In this document: piece after piece, positions 1 through 8,193 of the stretch
How positions within the stretch are numbered: position 1 is the first letter of the stretch
Layout: the number at the start of each line of letters is the position of its first letter
Origin: Testudinibacter aquarius
Lineage (GTDB): Bacteria > Pseudomonadota > Gammaproteobacteria > Enterobacterales > Pasteurellaceae
Length of the DNA: 64,000 nt
Reading direction: 5' to 3'
Assembly (NCBI RefSeq): GCF_004342725.1
Contig: NZ_SMCP01000002.1
Span: forward strand, 301,026-365,025
Program-made: the position numbers and the translations under genes
The notes under the pieces: generated by a model
Database searches by the model: none
What the model was told of the DNA's origin: nothing
What the model saw: only the letters and a program-made list of their open reading frames with translations

Positions 1-1893
1 CGGGTATTTTTTATCGCCTTCGGTGATCACCGCAAACGGGGTCACTTCAGAGCCGGTGCCGGAGGTGGTCGGGATGCCGATAAATTTGGCTTTGCGCCCC
101 AATTGTGGGAATTTGAATGCCCGTTTGCGGATATCCATGAATTTTTGTACCAAATCACGGAAATCCACTTCCGGTTGTTCATAGAACAGCCACATCACTT
201 TTGCCGCATCCATCGCCGAGCCGCCGCCCAATGCAATGATAGTGTCCGGTTGGTAGTTACGCAACAATTCGGTGCCGCGACGCACGGTTTCGATGCTCGG
301 ATCCGGTTCAACGTCGGCAAACAGTTGATAAGTGACATGATTGCCACGAGTGGTCAATTGGTGCGCAATTTTTTCCACAAAGCCCAAATCCACCATCGTG
401 CGGTCGGTGACGATCACCACACGCTCCACGCCTTTCATTGATTGTAAGTATTGGATAGAGTCTCGTTCAAAGTAGATTTTTGAAGGCACTTTAAACCATT
501 GCATATTATTTCTCCGTCTGCCGACCCGTTTGATGTTTAACAAATTGACCGCACTGACATTGTTGCCGACGGAGTTTTTACCATAAGAACCACAACCTAA
601 CGTCAAAGAAGGCAGGAAGGAGTTGTACACATCGCCGATGCCGCCGAATGTCGAAGGCGAGTTCCAAATCACACGAATCGCTTTCACTCGTTCACCGTAT
701 TCTTTGGCGATCTTGGCGTCTTTGGTATGAATCGCCGCCGAGTGCCCCAAACCGTGGAAATTAACCATTTGTTCTGCTAATTCAAATCCATTTTCGGTTG
801 AATCGGATTTTAAAATTGCCAATACCGGTGACAGTTTTTCACGGGTCAGCGGCTCTTTTTCCCCGACTAAGGCACATTCAGCCGCCAGAATATTGGTTTT
901 TTCCGGCACACTGAAACCGGCTTGTTGTGCAATCCAGAAGGCGGATTTGCCCACTACATTCGGGTTCAATTTGGCACCGGAGCAGTTAGCGCCATTGGCT
1001 TTCACCCCGAAAATAAACGCTTCCAACAGGGCTTTCTCTTTTTTATTGACGAAATACACACCGTAAGATTTCATCTCGGCAACAAATTCGTCATACACTT
1101 CTTTATCCACAATTGCCGCTTGTTCGCTGGCGCAAATCATGCCGTTATCGAACGATTTTGACATCACAATATCGTGAGTCGCTTGTTTGATGTCAGCGCT
1201 TTTTTCCACATAGGCCGGCACGTTGCCTGCGCCCACGCCCAGTGCCGGTTTACCACAAGAGTAAGCTGCTTCCACCATTGCATTACCGCCGGTTGCCAAA
1301 ATAGTGGCAATGCCGGGATGTTTCATCAATGAGGCGGTGCCTTCCATTGATGGTTTTTCAATCCATTGCACACAATGTTTTGGCGCACCGGCAGCGACTG
1401 CTGCTTCATACACCACACGTGCCGCATGGGCGGAACACTGCTGAGCCGACGGGTGGAAGGCAAATACGATCGGGTTACGGGTTTTCAAAGCAATCAATGC
1501 TTTAAAAATAGCAGTTGAAGTTGGGTTGGTGGTTGGGGTGATACCACAAACCACTCCAACTGGATCGGCAATTTCAGTAATCCCGGTGACATCATCATCG
1601 CTGATCACGCCGACGGTTTTCAAACGGCGCATATTGTTAACAACATATTCGCAGGCGAACAAGTTTTTAGTGGCTTTGTCTTCAAACACGCCTCGTCCGG
1701 TCTCTTCAACCGCATGTAACGCCAGCACGCCATGCTGATCCAGTGCAGCCACTGAAGCTTTCGCCACAATATAGTCCACTTGCTCCTGATTCAGCTTGCG
1801 AAACTCTTCAAGGGCAACCAGGCCGTTTTCAACCAAATGATTGACTTCTACCTGTGCCGGACTGACAACCGCATCCGCTGTTGTTTTGCTCAT
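1..1893 (-). CDS. adhE: Bifunctional aldehyde-alcohol dehydrogenase AdhE (partial, C-terminus beyond window)
   Basis: AdhE reduces acetyl-CoA to acetaldehyde and then to ethanol during fermentation, using NADH; family members assemble into cytoplasmic spirosome filaments. The frame is open from the ATG at 1893 to the window edge, giving 631 codons of the usual ~890. The N-terminal aldehyde dehydrogenase domain carries the catalytic Cys at about residue 254 (context FDNGMICASEQ). The linker is followed by the start of the iron-dependent alcohol dehydrogenase domain, with GGGSAMDAAK and TTSGTGSEVTPF. The start is supported by a good AGGAGA ribosome binding site just upstream. No frameshift is visible. 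The C-terminal metal-binding histidines lie outside the window. Identity is very secure from near-continuous similarity to enterobacterial AdhE. Confidence 0.97.
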   Translation of the reverse strand, partial: MSKTTADAVVSPAQVEVNHLVENGLVALEEFRKLNQEQVDYIVAKASVAALDQHGVLALHAVEETGRGVFEDKATKNLFACEYVVNNMRRLKTVGVISDDDVTGITEIADPVGVVCGITPTTNPTSTAIFKALIALKTRNPIVFAFHPSAQQCSAHAARVVYEAAVAAGAPKHCVQWIEKPSMEGTASLMKHPGIATILATGGNAMVEAAYSCGKPALGVGAGNVPAYVEKSADIKQATHDIVMSKSFDNGMICASEQAAIVDKEVYDEFVAEMKSYGVYFVNKKEKALLEAFIFGVKANGANCSGAKLNPNVVGKSAFWIAQQAGFSVPEKTNILAAECALVGEKEPLTREKLSPVLAILKSDSTENGFELAEQMVNFHGLGHSAAIHTKDAKIAKEYGERVKAIRVIWNSPSTFGGIGDVYNSFLPSLTLGCGSYGKNSVGNNVSAVNLLNIKRVGRRRNNMQWFKVPSKIYFERDSIQYLQSMKGVERVVIVTDRTMVDLGFVEKIAHQLTTRGNHVTYQLFADVEPDPSIETVRRGTELLRNYQPDTIIALGGGSAMDAAKVMWLFYEQPEVDFRDLVQKFMDIRKRAFKFPQLGRKAKFIGIPTTSGTGSEVTPFAVITEGDKKYP

Positions 1894-2210
1894 AGTGATT
1901 TCTCCTAAAGTTAATAAATTAAAAAATTTTCTGAGAAAAATTATAGGCGCTTGAAGCAAATATTTAAGCGTTATTTACCTCTAAAGAGTGATCTAGATCA
2001 CGCTTTGGTCAAACTCGAATTAAATCTTAACAACTGGATAACTGTTTTTTAAAAAGTGGTTGTTTAAAAAGGCAATTATCTAAAAAACAGTTTAAAACCG
2101 CACTTTGCTTTTCGCCGCTACATCAACAGCCCCTAAAATTCCATTGTGCTATTTGTAGCCGAGCCTTACAATGAAACGGTAAATTCAACTGCACATTTAA
2201 AGGAAAGGCC
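1894..2210. other. adhE/rraB divergent intergenic region
   Basis: This gene-free stretch of 317 bases separates the divergent adhE and rraB genes. It holds the adhE leader, a CRP/FNR-like palindrome (listed separately), an uptake signal ACCGCACTT at 2097-2105 and the rraB ribosome binding site (AAAGGAAAGG before the ATG). I see no further ORF. Confidence 0.7.
1988..2001. promoter_or_regulatory. CRP/FNR-like palindrome upstream of adhE
   Basis: GTGATCTAGATCAC is a perfect 14-base palindrome. It matches the CRP core GTGA-N6-TCAC and also resembles an FNR site (TTGAT-N4-ATCAA with the outer base changed). It lies about 95 bases upstream of the adhE start, where control by carbon or oxygen supply would be expected. 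Which regulator binds cannot be settled from sequence. Confidence 0.6.
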
Positions 2211-2651
2211 ATGAAACCGAGTAAAGCCGAACGATTACAAGAAACTCAAGAGATTATCCAAGATTTGCTGGACGACGGCAGCGATCCGCAAGCGCTATAC
2301 ATCATCGAACACCACGTCTCGCATCGAGATTTCGACAAGCTGGAAAAAATCGCAGTTGATGCGTTCAAAGCCGGTTACGAAGTATCCGAAGCTGAAGAGC
2401 TGGAAGATGAAGACGGGCATGATATTTTTTGCTGTGACATCATCAGCGAAATCGAATTGAAAGCCGAATTAATCAGCGCGCAACAAGACGAACTGATTCC
2501 CCTGATCGAAAAACACGGCGGTCTTTATGACGGCTGGGGAACCTATTTTGAAGATCCGAATGCCGATGACGACGAGTACGGCGACGACGGCGAGTTTTTC
2601 GATGAAGATGATGATTATGACGATGAAGAAGAGCTGGATACCCGACACTAA
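2211..2651 (+). CDS. rraB: Ribonuclease E inhibitor RraB
   Basis: RraB binds the C-terminal half of RNase E and modulates mRNA decay by the degradosome. The 146-residue protein follows E. coli RraB closely, with the landmark stretches LLDDGSDP near residue 20, YIIEHH and [11 protein letters not shown]. It ends in a strongly acidic tail of Asp and Glu at about residues 121-143. The start has a strong AAAGGAAAGG ribosome binding site. It is transcribed alone, divergent from adhE, with a rho-independent terminator 40 bases downstream and an uptake signal at 2651-2659 overlapping the stop region. Confidence 0.95.
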   Translation: MKPSKAERLQETQEIIQDLLDDGSDPQALYIIEHHVSHRDFDKLEKIAVDAFKAGYEVSEAEELEDEDGHDIFCCDIISEIELKAELISAQQDELIPLIEKHGGLYDGWGTYFEDPNADDDEYGDDGEFFDEDDDYDDEEELDTRH

Positions 2652-2689
2652 CCGCACTTTTCGTATCACATTACGCTGATTTATCAACC

Positions 2690-2714
2690 GCAGCCCTTTC
2701 GGGCTGCTTTTTTA
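2690..2714 (+). terminator. Rho-independent terminator after rraB
   Basis: The stem CAGCCC-TTTC-GGGCTG is followed by a run of T. It lies about 40 bases after the rraB stop codon. Confidence 0.85.
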
Positions 2715-2948
2715 TGCTCACTACAACACCTTTCTTTATGCCGATTTACCCGGATTATAAAAAACAGACACCCTCTTTATTTTGAGGTAAATCATTGTGA
2801 TTGTTCAATTAAATTACAGATAATACCTTGTCGTTACTTTTTTTATTACATAAAGTGTCGCCGTCTTTTGGAGCTGAAAACAATTGTTAACTCGTTTTCA
2901 TCAATATAATTTTAAAAAGCAACAGCCCCTAATAAAACAGGAGTTTTA

Positions 2949-5867
2949 ATGTTTAAATTTAACTCGTCTTACTTGAATTTGGTGATCAGTACTGCCCTCT
3001 TTGGCGCTCAAGTTCAAGCGGCACCCTTGAGTAAAGATCAAGAAGCCTTGGCCGCTTATTTGAAGCAGCCAAAAGAAGCGATTGGCTTGACGGATAATAT
3101 TGCAGCCCGTTATAACGGCAAAGGGATTGTAGTCGGTGTAGTCGATACCGGATTTTTTAACCAGCACCCTTTATTGAAAAATAAGCAAAATATCACGCCG
3201 TTGCCTTTCACACTAACACTGAACAGCAAACCTTACACCTTTGACCCGAATATCTTGACGGTGGCAGAAGATCAGGACAGCGGTAAACTGGTTTATAGCA
3301 ACCACGGCGGACAAGTCAGCGGGATTATTGTCGCCGACGCACAGAAATCCAAACTCAATCCACAACTGGATTATTTTGGTGGCATCGCAAAAGGTGTCAC
3401 GCTATATCAAACCTCCTACGAAGCAACCCCTGACCCAGTAGCAGAGAGTGGCGATCAGCAACAAGACAAAAAATTGCTGCTCGGTAAAAACCCTCTTACA
3501 CGCACCCTGTTTGCCGGTGCCATCAACCATATGATTGACAAAGTGCCGACACTGCATGTGATGAACCACAGCTGGAATGAAGATCCGATTTCTAACCGTG
3601 TAGATGAGATGGATCGCGAATATAAAGGCACGCTGGATTTGTCCAATGTGCTGATCAACAGCTTACAACGAGCAACCGAAAAGGGGATTTTACACGTTTT
3701 TGCCGCCGGCAACGAATCAAAACGCCAGCCCGGAATTTTAGCCGCATTACCACGCTATTTTCCACAAATGGAGAAGTACTATCTATCGGTGATTGCAGTC
3801 AACGCGGATCACCGGCTGGAAAGCTATTCTAATCATTGCGGCGTCAGCAAAAACTGGTGTATCGCAGCCCCCGGCAGCATGGTATTGCTGACCGTAAAAG
3901 GTGATCCGCAAGCCGATGAAGTCGATTATACCTTTGCAATTGAAGAAGGCACGTCTTATGCAGCACCGACGGTCAGTGCCGCCGCCGCAGTGTTGAAGCA
4001 GCGATTTGATTATATGAGTATGGCGCAGATACGTGATGTTATGCTGACCACTGCCACTGATTTGGGGAGTAAAGGCGTTGATGAGCAATTCGGTTGGGGC
4101 ATGCTGAATCTGGGCAAGGCAATCAACGGGCCGGCACAGTTACTCGGTGATGAAAGCTACAACCTGAAACAGGATGATCGCTGGTCAAACAGCCTAAGTG
4201 CCGGTGGGCGCCTGACGAAACACGGAGCGGCAAGGCTGACATTGGGCGGCAACAGCAATCACTTAAAAGGCATTACTGTTGCCGCTGGTGGGCTGACGCT
4301 GCAAGGCGATACCTATTTAACGAAAAATGCGCTGGTTGAACACGGCAATCTGGAGATCAACAAACGCCTGCACAGCCAAACCGTGCAAATCAAACCGCAA
4401 GGCAGCTTGAGCGGCCACGGTGTGATTGATGCCGCAACCGACATCAGCGGAACCCTATATGCCGAAGGCATGCGCTTTTTACACGCCTTAACCTTGCAAC
4501 AGACCGCACTACTCGACTTGCGGACAACACAGGGCATTATTGCTGACGGCAGCACGGCAAAAGTGCGGTTGGCTGGGCGACTGACCACTGCCGAACTGAC
4601 TGCCGAGCTGAACGCTACCCAAGCAAAAGCCGGGCAGCCCGCAGCATACTTACTGCAACTGAAAAACGGCGCAAGCTACAGCGGCGGCTTTTCTGCCCTA
4701 GTTCAACCGCAAGCGCTGTTAACCCAAGGCTTGCGCTATGATTTGCAATTTACCCAGGACGCCGTTGTGCTGAACGTCAATGCGGCAACCTTAACCACCA
4801 ACAGCGCCAACCGCAATGAAGCTGAGGCAATCAACGCCTTAAACCAATTGCGCGATAGCCGTTTGGCATTCAGCCGCAGCGATTATAACCAATGGCTGAA
4901 CCGCACGTTGCAAAGCGGCGATTGGCAAGGCTTGCCCGCAAATTTGGGTAACAGTATTTATGCCAACGGAATCAGCTATCTGCTCGATCAAGCGGCATTA
5001 AACCGCACTTTGTTACATCGCCAATTGTCAACAGCCACAGCCTTGAAAAACGGTGAATGGCAAGTGTGGCTCGAAAACGGACGTGATAACAGCCGTTATC
5101 AGGCAAATCAGCATGGTACAGCAGTGAAATACAACAGCAAACAACTGGCGTTGGGCATCAACAAAATGCTGTCCGAACGGGCATTGCTGACCTTGGCTTT
5201 AGCCAACAACCGATTTGATATAAGCCAAACTAACGCCAACGCCGATATGCGTGAAACCCGTTTTTCTGCTGGCGGACGCTATTATCTGGGCTTGGCACAA
5301 AACTGGTTTATCGAAGGCGATTTGTCTTTGGCAAAAATCCACTACAAGCAACAACGCCACTTTAAAGGCGTTACAACCACCGCTAAAGGCAAAACCCACG
5401 GCTGGAACGGTAACCTCGGTTTAAGTACGGGTTATGTATGGCAACACAACGATTGGTCACTGCAACCGACAATCGGCGTACAACTCAACCGCCTGAAGCT
5501 GAAAGGTTTTAACGAACACGATAGCGAGCTGGCGCTGCGTACCGGCGGTATTCGTCAAAGCGAAGTCAATGCACTGCTGGATCTGAAGCTAGACCGCACT
5601 TTGCGTTATGCCGACTGGCTGTTGGTGCCGAGTATTTCCGTTGCCTATATCCGACATTTAGCTTCCCGCCCGCTTGATGTCAGCAGTCAGCTAGATAACG
5701 TGGTAATCACCCAAACGGCTACCGCCACCCAGCGTGCTCATCTGCGGACACAACTGGCGCTGGCAGTCAACTACCACGCTTGGCAGGCAATATTAGGTTG
5801 GCAGCACAACGGCTATCAACAGGAAAAAGGCAATAAGACCTATCTGAATATCGCCTATCGCTTCTAA
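2949..5867 (+). CDS. Subtilisin-like (S8) serine protease autotransporter
   Basis: This 972-residue protein is a type V secreted protease. A signal peptide ends near residue 25 (VQAAPLS). The S8 protease domain (about 50-400) shows a complete catalytic triad: Asp66 (VVDTG), His119 (SNHGG) and Ser336 (GTSYAAP), with the oxyanion Asn255 (AAGNES). A glycine-rich linker with one passenger-associated repeat (about 420-460, GRLTKHG..LTLGG) follows. The final ~270 residues form an autotransporter beta-barrel ending in the typical aromatic terminus YRF. The architecture matches the NalP / AasP / SphB1 group, which process surface lipoproteins and other autotransporters; the substrate here is unknown. 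The gene stands alone, with a good AGGAG site. High confidence in class, none in substrate. Confidence 0.93.
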   Translation: MFKFNSSYLNLVISTALFGAQVQAAPLSKDQEALAAYLKQPKEAIGLTDNIAARYNGKGIVVGVVDTGFFNQHPLLKNKQNITPLPFTLTLNSKPYTFDPNILTVAEDQDSGKLVYSNHGGQVSGIIVADAQKSKLNPQLDYFGGIAKGVTLYQTSYEATPDPVAESGDQQQDKKLLLGKNPLTRTLFAGAINHMIDKVPTLHVMNHSWNEDPISNRVDEMDREYKGTLDLSNVLINSLQRATEKGILHVFAAGNESKRQPGILAALPRYFPQMEKYYLSVIAVNADHRLESYSNHCGVSKNWCIAAPGSMVLLTVKGDPQADEVDYTFAIEEGTSYAAPTVSAAAAVLKQRFDYMSMAQIRDVMLTTATDLGSKGVDEQFGWGMLNLGKAINGPAQLLGDESYNLKQDDRWSNSLSAGGRLTKHGAARLTLGGNSNHLKGITVAAGGLTLQGDTYLTKNALVEHGNLEINKRLHSQTVQIKPQGSLSGHGVIDAATDISGTLYAEGMRFLHALTLQQTALLDLRTTQGIIADGSTAKVRLAGRLTTAELTAELNATQAKAGQPAAYLLQLKNGASYSGGFSALVQPQALLTQGLRYDLQFTQDAVVLNVNAATLTTNSANRNEAEAINALNQLRDSRLAFSRSDYNQWLNRTLQSGDWQGLPANLGNSIYANGISYLLDQAALNRTLLHRQLSTATALKNGEWQVWLENGRDNSRYQANQHGTAVKYNSKQLALGINKMLSERALLTLALANNRFDISQTNANADMRETRFSAGGRYYLGLAQNWFIEGDLSLAKIHYKQQRHFKGVTTTAKGKTHGWNGNLGLSTGYVWQHNDWSLQPTIGVQLNRLKLKGFNEHDSELALRTGGIRQSEVNALLDLKLDRTLRYADWLLVPSISVAYIRHLASRPLDVSSQLDNVVITQTATATQRAHLRTQLALAVNYHAWQAILGWQHNGYQQEKGNKTYLNIAYRF

Positions 5868-5892
5868 GCGTCGGCTTCTAAGCGCTGCGATC

Positions 5893-5927
5893 AAAAAAGC
5901 CGCATCAGTCTCAGATTGCGGCTTTTT
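5893..5927. terminator. Bidirectional terminator between autotransporter and shiA
   Basis: The stem AAAAAGCCGCA pairs with TGCGGCTTTTT across a short loop. A-rich and T-rich flanks allow it to work on both strands between the convergent genes. Confidence 0.8.
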
Positions 5928-6001
5928 GACGGCTTGCGAACAGTTTAATCCGCTCACCCCACTGCTCCGGAATCAACGACAGTGAACCGATAAACGTTGA
6001 A

Positions 6002-7318
6002 TTAATTGCGCTGCATACTTGCCGCCGCCAGCGCGGTTAATAAACACCCCACCATCAAATAGATCGCCACCGGATACCAAGCACCGTCATACCAAGTCAC
6101 CAATGCTGCGGCAATAAACGGGGTAAAGCCGCCGCCAACAATACTGGCAACCTGATAGCCCACTCCGGCACCGCTGTAACGGTAAGCCGTGCCGAAAAAC
6201 TCAGTGAACAACGGTTGGTGCACGCTCACCACCATATCATGCGCAATATTGGCAAGCAGAATCGCAAACAGGTAAATCAAAAACAGATTGCCCTGTTCCA
6301 TTGCCAAAAAGAACGGCACCGCACTCAATGCGCCGATAATCCCGCCACCGACGCACATACGACGGTAGCCGTAATGATCGGCAATTTTGGCAAACAGCGG
6401 TATGCTGACACAACTGACTGCGCCGACCAATAAACCGATGTTCAGAAAAACACTGCTCGACATCCCCAAATGCACGGTCGAGTAGTTCAAGGCAAAATTA
6501 GTGACCAGATACATGGTTAATAATTCGGCGAAACGCAAGGCGATAATGTATAAAAAGGCTTTCGGGTGGCGAGCGACCGCTTCGATAATCGGCATACGCC
6601 GAACCTGTTTTTGGGTATTGACCATCGTTTGCTCAAATTCGGTCGATTCCTGCTGATTGCGCCGAATCCACAACGCCACCAGCAACAGCACCACACTGGC
6701 AACGAACGGAATCCGCCATGCCCATTGATGAAAAGCCTCGTTACCGAAAAAGTAAATAATCAGTGATACGCTGCTGGTCGCCAGCATTAAGCCGACACCA
6801 TAACCGACTTGCACGCCACTGCTGTAAAACGCTTTTTTGCCCGGAGGAGCGCTTTCGACCGCCATCAATGCCGCACCACCCCATTCGCCGCCGACAGCAA
6901 AGCCTTGAATCGCACGCAGCATCACCAACAACACCGGCGCCGCCCAACCAATAGCCTCAAAATTAGGCAGCAAGCCGATCAACACCGTCGAACCGCCCAT
7001 TAAAAATACCGTCAAAACCAGCATTTTTTTGCGCCCGAGTTTATCGCCGAAATGCCCGAACACCACGCCACCCAACGGGCGGAATAAAAAGCCGATGCCA
7101 AAAGTGGCAAACGCCGCCAGCGTGCCCATCGCTGGACTGATATTGGGAAAAAACTGGTGATTAAATACCAAGGCGGCAACAATGCCGTACAGCAAAAAAT
7201 CGTACCAATCAACCACCGCCCCCATAAAGCTGCTCAAGGCAGCACGCTGTGCTCGTTTGTTACTGTAAAGCGGCACTTCGGCTACCGCACTTTTCATCTC
7301 TTTCGATATTGGCGACAC
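6002..7318 (-). CDS. shiA: Shikimate/H+ symporter, MFS (MHS family)
   Basis: This inner-membrane permease of 438 residues has about twelve hydrophobic segments. It belongs to the metabolite:H+ symporter group of the major facilitator superfamily. It shares very long identical stretches with E. coli ShiA, such as GAVVDWYDFLLYGI, AMGTLAAFATFG and NIAHDMVVSVHQP. The MFS loop motif GHFGDKLGRKK lies at 88-98. ShiA imports shikimate, an aromatic amino acid precursor; aroE of the same pathway is elsewhere in the window (58.3 kb). The gene is monocistronic with a terminator on its 3' side. Related MHS carriers move other organic acids, so the exact substrate is inferred. Confidence 0.85.
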   Translation of the reverse strand: MSPISKEMKSAVAEVPLYSNKRAQRAALSSFMGAVVDWYDFLLYGIVAALVFNHQFFPNISPAMGTLAAFATFGIGFLFRPLGGVVFGHFGDKLGRKKMLVLTVFLMGGSTVLIGLLPNFEAIGWAAPVLLVMLRAIQGFAVGGEWGGAALMAVESAPPGKKAFYSSGVQVGYGVGLMLATSSVSLIIYFFGNEAFHQWAWRIPFVASVVLLLVALWIRRNQQESTEFEQTMVNTQKQVRRMPIIEAVARHPKAFLYIIALRFAELLTMYLVTNFALNYSTVHLGMSSSVFLNIGLLVGAVSCVSIPLFAKIADHYGYRRMCVGGGIIGALSAVPFFLAMEQGNLFLIYLFAILLANIAHDMVVSVHQPLFTEFFGTAYRYSGAGVGYQVASIVGGGFTPFIAAALVTWYDGAWYPVAIYLMVGCLLTALAAASMQRN

Positions 7319-7444
7319 TGAAACCTCGACTCACCCGACTGTAAAAATAACACCCGATTATGTCATTATTTTTTTACATAAATTAAAAATAGGATTTGAG
7401 ATTACCCAAAGTGTGGAATAAGGTCAACAAGCAGGATGTTAAAC

Positions 7445-7473
7445 AGAAAAAAGACCAACGTTATATTGGTCTT
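7445..7473 (-). terminator. Rho-independent terminator of the MarC-family gene
   Basis: On the minus strand the stem AAGACCAA ... TTGGTCTT is followed by TTTTTTCTG, 34 bases after the stop codon of the gene at 7507-8124. Confidence 0.8.
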
Positions 7474-7506
7474 AAAGTGACGGTATTGGTCAGTTTTTCG
7501 TATTTA

Positions 7507-8124
7507 TTATTTCACATACATAAAGAAATCACGCACGCCGAGCAGAATATTGTTGATCGCCACCGCAGCCAGAATCAAGCCCATCACCCGACTGATAATC
7601 GCAGCGCCGGTGGTACCGATAATCCGTTGAATGCGGTTGGCAGCAATAAACAGCAGATAAGTGATAAGCAAAATAATCAACATAATCAACGTAGTGAGCA
7701 TCTGTTCACCAAAATTAAAACGGTGATTATCGGTCAACAGAACCACAGCCATCATCGCACCGGGCGAAGCAATCGACGGTACCGCCAGCGGATAAACCGC
7801 AATTTCGTTCAGGTTGGACGGCATTCGCATCTCTTCGCTCGGTTTGCCCTCACCAAAAATCATGGTCAAGGCAAATAATAACAGTACCAAACCACCGGCA
7901 GTTTGGAATGCCGTCAGGGGAATCTGCATTGCCTCTAACAACAATTGACCGGCAACCAAGAAAAACACCAAAATTCCGGCGGAGATCAAGGTGGCATTAC
8001 GCGCAATCCGATGGCGCGCTTCCAGCGGCAAACCAATTGTTTTTGCAAGATAAACCGGTACGGAGCCGATTGGATCGATCACCGCCCAAAGTACGACGAA
8101 CTGCACAATCAAAGAGTCAAACAT
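7507..8124 (-). CDS. MarC family (UPF0056) integral membrane protein
   Basis: The protein has 205 residues and about six hydrophobic segments. The N-terminal LWAVIDPIGSVPVYLA and the central PLAVPSIASPGAMMAVVLL are family signatures. MarC proteins were once linked to antibiotic resistance in E. coli, but that role was not upheld and the function remains unclear. The gene is transcribed divergently from yheS with a 69-base gap that contains a palindrome (8155-8170), and it has its own terminator downstream. Assignment to a particular E. coli paralogue (YhgN, YchE, MarC) is not possible by eye. Confidence 0.85.
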   Translation of the reverse strand: MFDSLIVQFVVLWAVIDPIGSVPVYLAKTIGLPLEARHRIARNATLISAGILVFFLVAGQLLLEAMQIPLTAFQTAGGLVLLLFALTMIFGEGKPSEEMRMPSNLNEIAVYPLAVPSIASPGAMMAVVLLTDNHRFNFGEQMLTTLIMLIILLITYLLFIAANRIQRIIGTTGAAIISRVMGLILAAVAINNILLGVRDFFMYVK

Positions 8125-8154
8125 TATTCATCCTGAACGTGAGAAAAATATGCT

Positions 8155-8170
8155 ATTATTGTGCAATAAT
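8155..8170. promoter_or_regulatory. 16-base palindrome in the marC-like/yheS divergent promoter region
   Basis: ATTATTGTGCAATAAT consists of the inverted arms ATTATTG and CAATAAT around a 2-base centre. It lies between two divergent starts, so it could be an operator. I recognise no regulator for it. Confidence 0.35.
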
Positions 8171-8193
8171 CTGTTAACAAAATAAAACAAAAA

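Noticed and set aside
2469..2687. Minus-strand ORF opposite rraB
   Set aside because: It mirrors the acidic GAT/GAA-rich tail of RraB in an antisense frame and has no ribosome binding site.
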